From contig CAVFTC010000010.1 in the NCBI GenBank assembly GCA_963625295.1, positions 1 to 38,082 on the forward strand: 38,082 nucleotides of DNA. The letters run 5' to 3'. Within the stretch, counting starts at the first letter, position 1; each line of letters begins with the position of its first letter. Below the pieces are notes generated by a model, which saw only the letters and a list, made by a program, of their open reading frames with translations, was not told the DNA's origin and did not search any database. The position numbers were made by a program, and so were the translations under genes. This document shows, piece by piece, positions 24,961 through 32,535 of this stretch. Origin of the DNA: CAG-488 sp963625295 (GTDB lineage: Bacteria > Bacillota > Clostridia > Oscillospirales > Acutalibacteraceae).

Positions 24961-25880
24961 TCAAGTGTCCTCTTATGTGTCAGCAATGCGATTCCTGCGG
25001 CGTTGTCCGCCGAAAATTCGGGCGTCGCAAAGCCTGCGCCGAGAGTCTTTTCAAACTCTTCCCGTATAATTTTATTTGACATGACTCCTCCGGAAAAAAT
25101 CATCGGCAGATCACCGTAATTCTCTTTGATATAAAGCGCCATCTTGTAAAGAGCCGTCATAATGTAGTCAAGACAGTAGCGACAAATATCCTCGGGCTTT
25201 TCGCCATTTTCAAGCATCGCCCTGCACTTATTCTCAACGCCCGAAAGGCAGCAGCTGCCGTCCTTGAGCTTTATGTTTATTTTATATCTTTTGTCGCTTT
25301 TCTGCGCCAGCTCGTCAACATATTTTCCAGCCGGAAACGGATAACCGAGCATCACGCCGACACGGTCAACCGCCTGACCTGCCTTGAGGTCAAGTGAAGA
25401 AGCTATCAGCCTTGCGTCCAGCTTGCCGCTGACGAGCAAAGCCTGCGTTGTGCCGCCCGAAACATGAAAGGCGAAAAAATCCTTGCCGTACAGGTCACGC
25501 CTGCCCGATGAGAACAGAGCCGCCATAATATGCCCCTGCTGATGAGAAAAGCGGTAAAGCGGCTTGCCTGTTACCGCCGCTGCGGACTCTGCTGCGCAAA
25601 CGCCCGTCAAAAAGCACGGCATGTATGAGCCTTCCGCCCTCATCGGCGCATCGGACACGCCTATTGCGGCAATTTCACCGTCAAAGCTCTGAAAAAGCTC
25701 CTTCATCAGCTCCGGCAGCTGAACCGTGTGATGAAAAACAGCGTCGCTCTGACGAAGTCCAAGCTCGCCTTTTTTTACGGGCAGCAGCTTTTTGCGATGA
25801 ATGACCGTATCTGTATCGCTGTCGTAAATTGCGCACGAGGTCGTGTAGTTGCTTGTATCAATTCCCAAAAAATAAGGCAT
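24957..25880 (-). CDS. TsaD/Kae1-like (peptidase M22 family) paralog
   Basis: A 307-residue ASKHA-fold protein related to TsaD, the enzyme that transfers threonylcarbamoyl to tRNA A37, but shorter and divergent. It opens GIDTSNYTTSCAIYD, where true TsaD has G-ETSCD-T. It keeps the metal-binding HxxxH (His113 and His117 in SHQQGHIMAA), the phosphate loop FHVSGGTTQALLV and the late aspartate in SADNAAGIA (about Asp292). The candidate catalytic and metal ligands are thus intact. A bona fide tsaD is expected elsewhere in the genome. Clostridia often have such a copy between nusB and xseA, annotated only as M22 peptidase. Function unknown; peptidase activity is unlikely. It has GAGGA as ribosome binding site, inside the end of nusB. 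Confidence 0.85.
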   Translation of the reverse strand: MPYFLGIDTSNYTTSCAIYDSDTDTVIHRKKLLPVKKGELGLRQSDAVFHHTVQLPELMKELFQSFDGEIAAIGVSDAPMRAEGSYMPCFLTGVCAAESAAAVTGKPLYRFSHQQGHIMAALFSSGRRDLYGKDFFAFHVSGGTTQALLVSGKLDARLIASSLDLKAGQAVDRVGVMLGYPFPAGKYVDELAQKSDKRYKINIKLKDGSCCLSGVENKCRAMLENGEKPEDICRYCLDYIMTALYKMALYIKENYGDLPMIFSGGVMSNKIIREEFEKTLGAGFATPEFSADNAAGIALLTHKRTLE

Positions 25881-25881
25881 T

Positions 25882-26298
25882 TTAATCCTCTTTTTCTCTT
25901 GAAATCGAACCGAGAATTCCGTTTACAAAGCCCTTATCCTCGTCCGAACCGTAGACCTTGCAAAGCTCGACGGCCTCGTTGATCGAAACGCCGACCGGAA
26001 CCTTCTCGAAATACTTCATCTCGCAGACCGCCATTCTCAGAAGCGCAAGGCTGACCTTTGAAATTCTCTGCTTGCTCCAGCCCTTGAGATTTTTTTCGAT
26101 AACGGCGTCGATATCGTCAATATGCTCCTCTGCCGTTTTCACGATATCCGTTGTCATTTTATCCTTTGAAATTACCTCGGCTTCGATTGCAATTCTCATT
26201 ATTTCATCAATGGAAAGCTCAGCATTGAACGACTTTTCAAAAAGAATGATGAATGCCTGCTCTCTTGACTTACGCTTGTTCGCAGAAGGTGAACCCAT
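25882..26298 (-). CDS. nusB: Transcription antitermination factor NusB
   Basis: A 138-residue all-helical protein that with NusE (S10) binds boxA RNA and supports rRNA antitermination. The family pattern is clear: KRKSREQAFIILFE at the N-terminus, LLRMAVCEMKYFE and the closing VSINEAVELCKVYGSDEDKGFVNGILGSI. The ATG at 26298 is taken as start. A frame open back to 26409 runs through a hairpin and would add 37 residues not seen in NusB, so it is rejected. AAAGGA lies eleven bases upstream. It is the first gene of the long cluster down to recN. Confidence 0.95.
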   Translation of the reverse strand: MGSPSANKRKSREQAFIILFEKSFNAELSIDEIMRIAIEAEVISKDKMTTDIVKTAEEHIDDIDAVIEKNLKGWSKQRISKVSLALLRMAVCEMKYFEKVPVGVSINEAVELCKVYGSDEDKGFVNGILGSISREKED

Positions 26299-26320
26299 TT
26301 TTACGACAATCCTTTCGCAT

Positions 26321-26350
26321 AAAAAATCCTCTGTGTATAATACACAGAGG
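26321..26350 (-). terminator. Terminator-like hairpin in the nusB leader
   Basis: On the minus strand CCTCTGTGT, loop ATTAT, ACACAGAGG (26350-26328), then ATTTTTT. It lies after the promoter at 26415-26442 and before the nusB ribosome binding site, so it would act as an attenuator rather than an end-of-operon terminator. An upstream imperfect inverted repeat around GTATATATAC (about 26387-26410) could compete with it. Confidence 0.6.
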
Positions 26351-26414
26351 GTCAGCACGTTTGTTTTCTCTTTGCAAGGTGCACTGAATTGTATATATAC
26401 ACTATTCAATGCAT

Positions 26415-26442
26415 ATTATACCACATTTTTTCAAAATCTCAA
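26415..26442 (-). promoter_or_regulatory. Promoter of the nusB-recN cluster
   Basis: On the minus strand TTGAGA (26442-26437), a 16-bp spacer, then perfect TATAAT (26420-26415) preceded by TGG, an extended -10. The leader to nusB is about 110 nt. Confidence 0.65.
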
Positions 26443-26482
26443 CTGTTTTTTTGAATTATCGGCAGGTTTTTATCAGCGATAT

Positions 26483-27778
26483 TTATATCTGGCACGCCGT
26501 CATATTCTCAAAGCTTTCACGCTTAACGGCAATGTACTCGCCGTCCTTTGCAAGCATTATAACCGGCGGCTTTGCGATGGCGTTGTAATTGGACGACATC
26601 GCATAGTTATATGCGCCCGTAGTCAGAACCGCTAAAATATCGTCCCTTTGCGGTTCGGGGAGCATTACGCCCTCCTGAATGAGGTCGCCGCTCTCGCAGC
26701 ACCGTCCGGCAATCGTGCACTCGTAGTCGGCTTTTTCGTTCATGCGGTTTGCAACGCAGACCGTGTATTCCGACTGATAAAGCGCATATCTCGGATTGTC
26801 GGTCATGCCGCCGTCAATCGAAACATAGTTCTTGAAGCCGGGGATTTCTTTCTTTGCGCCTACGGTATAAAGGGTCATGCCTGCGTCGGCAACAATGCTT
26901 CTGCCAGGCTCCATAAGGATCTGCGGCATATTCACGCCCTTTGCGGCGCACTCCGCCTTGAAAATTTCCGAAAGACTTTTGATATTCGCCGCATAGTCGA
27001 TCTCAGGGTCGCTCTCGACATAGCGAACACCCATGCCGCCGCCGATGTTGAGAACCTGAGCCTCATAGCCCTGCTCGCTTTTGATTTTTGCGATGAAATC
27101 AATCATTATCCTTGCGGCGTCGCTGAACGGCTCATACTCAAAAATCTGCGAACCGATATGGCAGTGATAGCCTCTAAGCTCAACATTTTTAAGCGAAAGC
27201 GCAAGCCTTACAAGCTCGTCCGCCTGACCGGTTTCAATCGCCGTGCCGAACTTTGAATCAACCTTACCCGTTGAAATTTTCGCATGGGTATGAGGGTCGA
27301 TTCCCGGAGTAAGACGAAGCAAAATCTTCTGCCTTATTCCTCTTTTTTCGGCGTGGCGGTCAATCGCACGAAGCTCGTCGCAGTTGTCGCAGACAAAATG
27401 TCCGATCGAGTTGTCCATTGCATAGGCTATGTCGTTGCCGTTTTTATTGTTGCCGTGGAAATAGGCGTTTTCAAGGGGAAAGCCGGCAGATGCCGCCGTG
27501 TAAAGCTCACCCGGCGAAACAACATCAATGCCCATGCCCTCCTCTTTCATAATTCTGTATATCTGCTTGAAGCACAATGATTTGCTGGCGAAAAGAGGAA
27601 GCGATTCGCCGCCGAAATACTCAGCCATAGCCGTTTTGTAAATTCGACACTTCTCCCTGATTTTTTCTTCGTCCATTAAATATGCAGGCGTGCCGTACTT
27701 TTCGGCAAGCTCGACCGTGTCTCTGCCCGCAAAAGTAAGGTGTCCCTTTTCGTTTATACCGAGGTTGTCGCAAATCAT
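26483..27778 (-). CDS. lysA: Diaminopimelate decarboxylase
   Basis: Decarboxylates meso-diaminopimelate to lysine, the last step of the pathway, with PLP. The 431-residue protein is a fold-III alanine-racemase-like enzyme. The PLP lysine is in LPLFASKSL (families usually have YAxKAN, so this is a diverged motif), HIGSQIFEYEPF and the phosphate-binding GGGMGVRY follow, then EPGRSIVADAG and the second-subunit cysteine in GRCCESGDLI. The ATG at 27778 has AGGA about nine bases upstream. A frame open for another 78 codons runs into ddh and is not used. It is the last gene of the riboswitch-controlled operon. Confidence 0.95.
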   Translation of the reverse strand: MICDNLGINEKGHLTFAGRDTVELAEKYGTPAYLMDEEKIREKCRIYKTAMAEYFGGESLPLFASKSLCFKQIYRIMKEEGMGIDVVSPGELYTAASAGFPLENAYFHGNNKNGNDIAYAMDNSIGHFVCDNCDELRAIDRHAEKRGIRQKILLRLTPGIDPHTHAKISTGKVDSKFGTAIETGQADELVRLALSLKNVELRGYHCHIGSQIFEYEPFSDAARIMIDFIAKIKSEQGYEAQVLNIGGGMGVRYVESDPEIDYAANIKSLSEIFKAECAAKGVNMPQILMEPGRSIVADAGMTLYTVGAKKEIPGFKNYVSIDGGMTDNPRYALYQSEYTVCVANRMNEKADYECTIAGRCCESGDLIQEGVMLPEPQRDDILAVLTTGAYNYAMSSNYNAIAKPPVIMLAKDGEYIAVKRESFENMTACQI

Positions 27779-27806
27779 TTTGAAAATTCCTTTCTGTTGT
27801 AAAAAA

Positions 27807-28790
27807 TTACAGCATATGCGCTCTAATCTCGTCGCCGTCCATATCAACGAGGAGAGCCGGAGCGATATCGAACACCGTGCGGCAGCCGGATTCGCCCTTC
27901 GCCTTGAGCTTATAGGCTGCTCTTGCATAGGCGGCAAGAACGCTGCCGGTAAACTCGGGGTTGGATTCAAGCTTGAGGCTGTATTCGATAGTATGCTTTG
28001 TGCCGAGGTCAAAGCCCGTGCGACCGCTTCGGATAACGCTGCCGCCGTGCGGAATTCCGCTGTGGTTGGCTTTCAGCTCCTCAAGCGAAATAAAATTAAC
28101 CGTTGTGTCGTAATCGGAGAAATAGTTAGGCATGGTCTTGATTTCATTCTCAATCCTTGCCTTGTCTGCGCCCTCCTCGACGACGACATAGCACTCTCTG
28201 GTGTGCTTTTCTCTTGTTGTAAGCTCGGGATTTTCGCCGTTTCTTACTCTTTCGACTGCACTCTCAACGGGAACGGTGTACTGCCTTGCGTCAACAACGC
28301 CGTCAATCCTGCGAATAGCGTCGGAGTGACCCTGGCTGACTCCCCTACCCCAGAAGGTATAGTCCTTGCCGTTCGGGAGAACTGCATTCATGTAAAGTCG
28401 GTTGAGGGAGAAAAGGCCCGGATCCCAGCCAACAGAGATAATCGCAATATTGTTGCCCGACTTCGCCTTTTCGTCAACATTGGCGAAATGCTCGGGAATT
28501 CTTGCGTGAGTGTCAAAGCTGTCGATAACGCTGAAATTTTCGGCGATCATCGGCGTTGTTTTCGGAAGGTCGGTCGCACTGCCGCCGCAGTTTACAATAA
28601 CATCAATCTTATCCTTAAAATCAGCTATCTTATCGAAGCCGTAAACGCCGACTCCCTCTGTTTTTATCTGAACACTTTCGGGATCTCTGCGAGTGAAAAC
28701 GGCTGCAAGCTCCATATCCTCGGAGTTCTTAACCGCCGCCTCAACACCTCTGCCGAGATTGCCGTAACCTGCAATACCAATTCTAATCAT
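27807..28790 (-). CDS. ddh: meso-Diaminopimelate D-dehydrogenase
   Basis: Forms meso-DAP in one NADPH-dependent step from tetrahydrodipicolinate and ammonia, bypassing the acyl branches. The 327 residues start with the Rossmann motif IGIAGYGNLGRGVE, followed by VFTRRDP (NADPH phosphate binding), NCGGSATDLP, DSFDTHARIP and SVGWDPGLFSLNR, all characteristic of Ddh. A dimer and substrate domain follows (WGRGVSQGHSDAIRRIDGV). Its place between dapB and lysA supports the call. AAAGGATAA precedes the ATG. Confidence 0.96.
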   Translation of the reverse strand: MIRIGIAGYGNLGRGVEAAVKNSEDMELAAVFTRRDPESVQIKTEGVGVYGFDKIADFKDKIDVIVNCGGSATDLPKTTPMIAENFSVIDSFDTHARIPEHFANVDEKAKSGNNIAIISVGWDPGLFSLNRLYMNAVLPNGKDYTFWGRGVSQGHSDAIRRIDGVVDARQYTVPVESAVERVRNGENPELTTREKHTRECYVVVEEGADKARIENEIKTMPNYFSDYDTTVNFISLEELKANHSGIPHGGSVIRSGRTGFDLGTKHTIEYSLKLESNPEFTGSVLAAYARAAYKLKAKGESGCRTVFDIAPALLVDMDGDEIRAHML

Positions 28791-28817
28791 AATATATTAT
28801 CCTTTCTCACGGAATAA

Positions 28818-29555
28818 TTATTCTGTAACAATGCTGTTCATATCGTAAAGTCCTGCCGGCTTGCCGAGAATAAATCTCGCCGCAGAAATTCCACCATCAG
28901 CAAAGAGTGCTCTTGAATGAGCCTCATGCTTGAGGGTTATCGTCTGGCTGTCGGTTGAAACATAGACCTCATGAATTCCGACTATGTTTCCCCGTCTGAC
29001 TGCGCTGATACCGATTTCATCATGCTCACGCTTGCCGTTGCCCGACCTGCCGAGGACAAATTTTGCCTTTTGGCGAACCTTTTTAAGCTCCTTTGCAATC
29101 ATGAGAGCCGTTCCGCTCGGAGCGTCAAGCTTTCTGTTATGATGAGTTTCGACAATTTCAATGTCGGCGTCCGGCATGACCTCCGCCGTGCGCTTTGCAA
29201 GCTCCACAAGGAGCGCAACGCCGAGCGACATGTTTGCCGAATGGAAAACGGGAATTTTCTTCGCCGCTTCGCTTATCATTTCAAGCTCCTCATCTGTGTG
29301 ACCCGTGGTCGCAATGACCGTCGGAACGTTCTTTTTGACCGCATAATCGAGAAGCTCCGCAGTTCCGAGATGATTGGAAAAATCAATTATAACATCGGCT
29401 TCGCCGTCAAAGTCGTTTATGTCGCTGTAACAGCCGCTCTTGTCCGCCATCTTGTCAACCTTGGCGGCAACCTTCAAATCCTCCGCCGCCTCAACAAGCT
29501 TTTCGACCTCGCAGCCCATTCTGCCACATGCGCCGTTAATCAATACCTTAATCAT
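28818..29555 (-). CDS. dapB: 4-Hydroxy-tetrahydrodipicolinate reductase
   Basis: Reduces the DapA product to tetrahydrodipicolinate with NAD(P)H. The 245-residue protein has the N-terminal INGACGRMG, IDFSNHLGTAELL, ATTGHTDEE and the substrate-binding ETHHNRKLDAPSGTA with the catalytic histidine and lysine. Its start codon overlaps the dapA stop (ATGA), so the two are coupled. Confidence 0.96.
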   Translation of the reverse strand: MIKVLINGACGRMGCEVEKLVEAAEDLKVAAKVDKMADKSGCYSDINDFDGEADVIIDFSNHLGTAELLDYAVKKNVPTVIATTGHTDEELEMISEAAKKIPVFHSANMSLGVALLVELAKRTAEVMPDADIEIVETHHNRKLDAPSGTALMIAKELKKVRQKAKFVLGRSGNGKREHDEIGISAVRRGNIVGIHEVYVSTDSQTITLKHEAHSRALFADGGISAARFILGKPAGLYDMNSIVTE

Positions 29556-30442
29556 ACATCAAGTCCCTGCTCTCTCATGCACTGAAGAAGAACCTGCTTG
29601 TGTGCGTCCTCCATCGGGGTGAGCGGAAGTCTGAGATAGTCCTCGCAGAAGCCCATTGCAGCCATCGCAGCCTTGGCCGGGATGGGATTGACCTCTGAGA
29701 AAAGAGCCTTAATGAGCTTGAAATACTTGAACTGAAGCTCAAGCGCACCCTTCAAATCGCCGTCAAAGAACTTTTTGCACATGAGTGAGGTTTCTTTCGG
29801 GAAAACATTGGAAAGAACTGAGATAACACCCGAACCGCCGACAGAAAGAAGCGGAACAATCTCATCGTCATTGCCCGAGTAAAGGTCAAGCTTATCGCCG
29901 ACGATAGACATGGTTTCAACAATTTTTGCAATGTTGCCGTTGGCCTCCTTGATGCCCTGAATCATCGGGTGGTCGGCAAGCACGCCGTAGGTAGCCGGTT
30001 CAATGCTTACGCCCGTTCTGGACGGAACATTGTAGAGAATGCAAGGCTTTGTACTTGCGTCCGCAAGAGCCGTGTACGACTTGATAAGTCCGTTCTGCGT
30101 TGCCTTATTGTAATAGGGAGTAACGACAAGAACCGCATCATAGCCGATTTCGCAGGCATATTTTGTAAGGTCGATACCGTAAGCGATGTCGTTTGAGCCT
30201 GTGCCGGCAATCATCGGAACCTTGCCGTTTGCTCTTTCAACCGCAAAATCAAGAGCCTCTCTGTGCTCCTTGTCGCTGAGGGTCGAGCCCTCGCCCGAGG
30301 TTCCGCAGATTACAAGAGCGTCAATACCCGAATCGATCTGCCAGTCAATAAGTCTGCCGAAATTTTCGTAATCAATTCCGTCCGCCGTAAGCGGTGTGAT
30401 GAGCGCCGTAGCCGCTCCCCTGAAGATGCTGTTTTCTGTCAT
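29552..30442 (-). CDS. dapA: 4-Hydroxy-tetrahydrodipicolinate synthase
   Basis: Condenses pyruvate with aspartate semialdehyde through a Schiff base, the committed step toward lysine and DAP. The 296-residue TIM barrel shows CGTSGEGSTLSDKEH, VTPYYNKATQNG, the active-site tyrosine in LYNVPSRTG and the Schiff-base lysine in GIKEANGN. The ATG at 30442 has AAGGAG eight bases before it; a GTG at 30451 overlaps that site and is rejected. It is the first gene behind the lysine riboswitch. Confidence 0.96.
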   Translation of the reverse strand: MTENSIFRGAATALITPLTADGIDYENFGRLIDWQIDSGIDALVICGTSGEGSTLSDKEHREALDFAVERANGKVPMIAGTGSNDIAYGIDLTKYACEIGYDAVLVVTPYYNKATQNGLIKSYTALADASTKPCILYNVPSRTGVSIEPATYGVLADHPMIQGIKEANGNIAKIVETMSIVGDKLDLYSGNDDEIVPLLSVGGSGVISVLSNVFPKETSLMCKKFFDGDLKGALELQFKYFKLIKALFSEVNPIPAKAAMAAMGFCEDYLRLPLTPMEDAHKQVLLQCMREQGLDV

Positions 30443-30493
30443 TTCAAACACTCCTTATGATGTTATCTTTCTCATGGCACGCATATTTTTTGC

Positions 30494-30528
30494 AAAAATA
30501 AAAGGTAACCGAACACTACGGCTACCTT
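30494..30528 (-). terminator. Riboswitch-controlled terminator before dapA
   Basis: On the minus strand AAGGTAGCCG (30528-30519), loop TAGTGTT, CGGTTACCTT (30511-30502), then TTATTTTT. The 5' arm also forms part of the antiterminator described for the lysine riboswitch. Confidence 0.85.
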
Positions 30529-30570
30529 ATAATCCAAGCTGCCCCGATATTCCGCCGAATATCAAAGCTT

Positions 30571-30750
30571 TTATAAGATAGCTCTCCGCAAAATAAGCGA
30601 CAGTACGGCGGATCTTATTCCGACATACCAGCACAGCCTTCGGCCTCGGCTGCCTTCGGCAACGACTCCTTTCACCGATACCGTAAGCCCTGCCAAGACC
30701 TTAATAAAGTATCCGCTACTGATAGCTCGATGCGCCTCTACCATTGATGA
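30571..30750 (-). promoter_or_regulatory. Lysine riboswitch (L box)
   Basis: The minus strand carries the L-box landmarks in order: GGTAGAGGCGCA, ATCAGTAGC, GTGAAAGGAG, TTGCCGAAGGC, a GGCCGAAGGCTGTGCTGG hairpin region, and GAGAGCTATC closing P1. Downstream, GCTATCTTATAA (30582-30571, the 3' side of P1) is complementary over 12 pairs, one of them G-U, to TTATAAGGTAGC (30532-30521), which includes the 5' arm of the terminator. Lysine binding should keep P1 formed, free the terminator and stop transcription. The regulated genes are dapA-dapB-ddh-lysA. Confidence 0.92.
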
Positions 30751-30780
30751 ATCTTTCGATTCATATGTTTAATTTTTCAC

Positions 30781-30809
30781 ATAATAACACAACATAATGC
30801 AAAAATCAA
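30781..30809 (-). promoter_or_regulatory. Promoter of the lysine riboswitch operon
   Basis: On the minus strand TTGATT (30809-30804), 17 bp, TATTAT (30786-30781) with TGT directly upstream as extended -10. It starts just past the stop codon of the ABC permease gene. Confidence 0.55.
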
Positions 30810-30820
30810 GAGTTTTTTTG

Positions 30821-31465
30821 CTATAAATCAACTTTTTCGTATTTTTTCGCAGATTGTATATTTACAACAAAAAACGATACCGCAAATACAGCAATTCCAA
30901 CAAAAAGAATCGGCAGCTGAACAAGCTGTCCGTGTTTGCCCTCAAGATAGTTGCCGACTATGGGCAAATGATCCGCAGTTTCAGCCAATCCGACAAAAAC
31001 AGCAATGGCAATTGAACCGAAAACGAAAGCCTTGCCGACCTTGTATGCTGTCTTGAAATATACATTAAGAAAGACCGAATTGAACAGTGCAAGCATTATC
31101 AGCGACAATCCAAAAAACGCAACATTAGCTTCAATTCCCGCAAGGTTTGAGCCGTTCGGATTGAGTCTCTGACTGAGAATCGCAAACGGAATTGCAAAAA
31201 CAACCGACACACTCTCAACTATCCACACAAAAGCGACCTTGGCCTTCACCGTGTCTTTTTTTGAAACGGGCAAAATCGCATCAAAATACATATCCTTGTT
31301 TTCACGCCCGTTCATAAAAGCGAAGAAAATGCCGAGCGTCACATAAAAGAATGCCACATAATAAATATAACTCGGAATCATCAGCATTATACCGAAAAGC
31401 GCAAACACATATGTCATCGGATGCGCCGTGAGCAAAAATTCTTTTTTAATCAAATATTTTGTCAT
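30821..31465 (-). CDS. ABC-2 type transporter permease
   Basis: A 214-residue membrane protein with about six hydrophobic segments, the first around TYVFALFGIMLMIPSYIYY and the last near the C-terminus (LPILFVGIAVFAVSFFVV). A cytosolic loop DAILPVSKKDTVKAK is typical of small ABC-2 permeases that pair with a separate ATPase. The ATG at 31465 is used, with AGGA nine bases before it; it overlaps the ATPase gene by 20 bases. The substrate is unknown. Neighbours of this kind often export antimicrobial peptides or remodel the membrane, but nothing here proves that. Confidence 0.83.
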   Translation of the reverse strand: MTKYLIKKEFLLTAHPMTYVFALFGIMLMIPSYIYYVAFFYVTLGIFFAFMNGRENKDMYFDAILPVSKKDTVKAKVAFVWIVESVSVVFAIPFAILSQRLNPNGSNLAGIEANVAFFGLSLIMLALFNSVFLNVYFKTAYKVGKAFVFGSIAIAVFVGLAETADHLPIVGNYLEGKHGQLVQLPILFVGIAVFAVSFFVVNIQSAKKYEKVDL

Positions 31466-32198
31466 CGTAATCAGTCCTTTCAAGGCTGACGATAATATCC
31501 TCAAGCGTCGGCTTGCCGTCCTCTTTAAGATAGGAATATTTATTCAGCATATTTTCAACCGATGTTGATTCCGCGATTTCGCCGTCATGAATATATGTAA
31601 TGTGCGTTGCACACCTCTCTATATCCGAAATGATGTGGGTCGAGAAGAAAATCGCACGCTCACCGCTTTTGACAAGACTTTTGAAAAGATTACAGATATC
31701 GTCACGGGAAACGGGGTCAAGTCCGCTCGTCGGCTCATCAAAAATAAGCAGTTTGGCGTCGTGCGACAAAGCAAGAGCAATCATGTACTTGATTTTCATG
31801 CCCGTTGAAAGCTGGTCGGCAGTCTTTTTGTCGTCGATTTCAAAAAGCTTTATATATTTCAGATATTTTTCCTCGTCCCATTTGTCGCCGTAAAACGACC
31901 TGACAGTATTTTTGATTGTAAAAAGCTTTTTCTTGGGATAAAAGTTTATTCCACCGAGCACAACACCTATATTTTTCTTGCATTCGGTTTCATTTTCGGC
32001 AACGCTCATTCCGAGAATTTCCACCGAACCGGCATCGGCATGAATCATATTGAGTATAGCTTTTATCGTTGTGCTTTTGCCTGCGCCGTTCCTGCCGACA
32101 AAGCCCATAATCTGTCCGCTTTCAACCTTGAAAGAAGCATTTTTCAGCTCAAACTCGGAATATTTCTTACAAAGTCCGTCAACCCTCAGAATTTCCAT
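31446..32198 (-). CDS. ABC transporter ATP-binding protein
   Basis: A 250-residue ABC ATPase. Walker A is GFVGRNGAGKSTT, the signature is a weak form, QLSTGMKIK instead of LSGGQ, Walker B is LLIFDEPTSGLDPV, and the H-loop is FFSTHIISD. The degenerate STGM signature is common in the ABC-2 drug or peptide exporter subfamily. The start MEILRVDGLCKKY is typical; its ribosome binding site GAGG is only three bases away, and the gene overlaps the AbrB-like gene by 20 bases. Coupled translation through the three-gene operon is likely. Confidence 0.92.
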   Translation of the reverse strand: MEILRVDGLCKKYSEFELKNASFKVESGQIMGFVGRNGAGKSTTIKAILNMIHADAGSVEILGMSVAENETECKKNIGVVLGGINFYPKKKLFTIKNTVRSFYGDKWDEEKYLKYIKLFEIDDKKTADQLSTGMKIKYMIALALSHDAKLLIFDEPTSGLDPVSRDDICNLFKSLVKSGERAIFFSTHIISDIERCATHITYIHDGEIAESTSVENMLNKYSYLKEDGKPTLEDIIVSLERTDYDDKIFD

Positions 32199-32400
32199 TT
32201 TCCTCAACGCCTTTAGCAATAGATTGAACAATGTCATTCAGGCATTCCGCACGCTGGAGCGCAATTCCTCTGCTTTTATCAGCAAGCAGAACGAGCAAGT
32301 CGCCCGATTTGAGGTCAAAAATATCCCTGACATCCTTCGGAATGACAATTTGTCCTTTAGGTCCGATTTTTACCGTTGCGATAAACTTATCGTTATCCAT
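32179..32400 (-). CDS. AbrB/SpoVT-type transcriptional regulator
   Basis: A 73-residue protein with the swapped-hairpin AbrB fold: FIATVKIGPKGQIVIPKDVRDIFDLKSGDLLVLLAD in its first half (only key parts: KGQIVIPKDVR and LKSGD). The C-terminal helix region is short and acidic. AbrB-fold regulators bind DNA as dimers or act as antitoxins. As first gene of an ABC operon it probably controls that operon, perhaps by binding at 32440-32468. The ATG at 32400 has GGAG eight bases before it; a TTG at 32421 lies upstream of that site. Confidence 0.85.
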   Translation of the reverse strand: MDNDKFIATVKIGPKGQIVIPKDVRDIFDLKSGDLLVLLADKSRGIALQRAECLNDIVQSIAKGVEENGNSEG

Positions 32401-32439
32401 TTCATCATCTCCGTTATACAAGTATTACTTTTCTTACTT

Positions 32440-32468
32440 ATAATACCGCCGACTATAAAATTTGTCAA
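32440..32468 (-). promoter_or_regulatory. Promoter of the AbrB-ABC operon
   Basis: On the minus strand a perfect TTGACA (32468-32463), 17 bp, and TATTAT (32445-32440). Confidence 0.65.
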
Positions 32469-32535
32469 TGATTTCAGAGAATATTTTTTATAAACAATGA
32501 CAAAACTATTTTTGACGAAAACAGGAGGAGATAGC

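Noticed and set aside
27779..28012. 78-codon N-terminal extension of lysA
   Set aside because: It overlaps the end of ddh and has a low-complexity composition unlike LysA; the ATG at 27778 has a ribosome binding site.
27690..28817. 375-aa open frame antisense to lysA and ddh
   Set aside because: Same reasoning: no ribosome binding site, no domain, and both opposing genes are certain.
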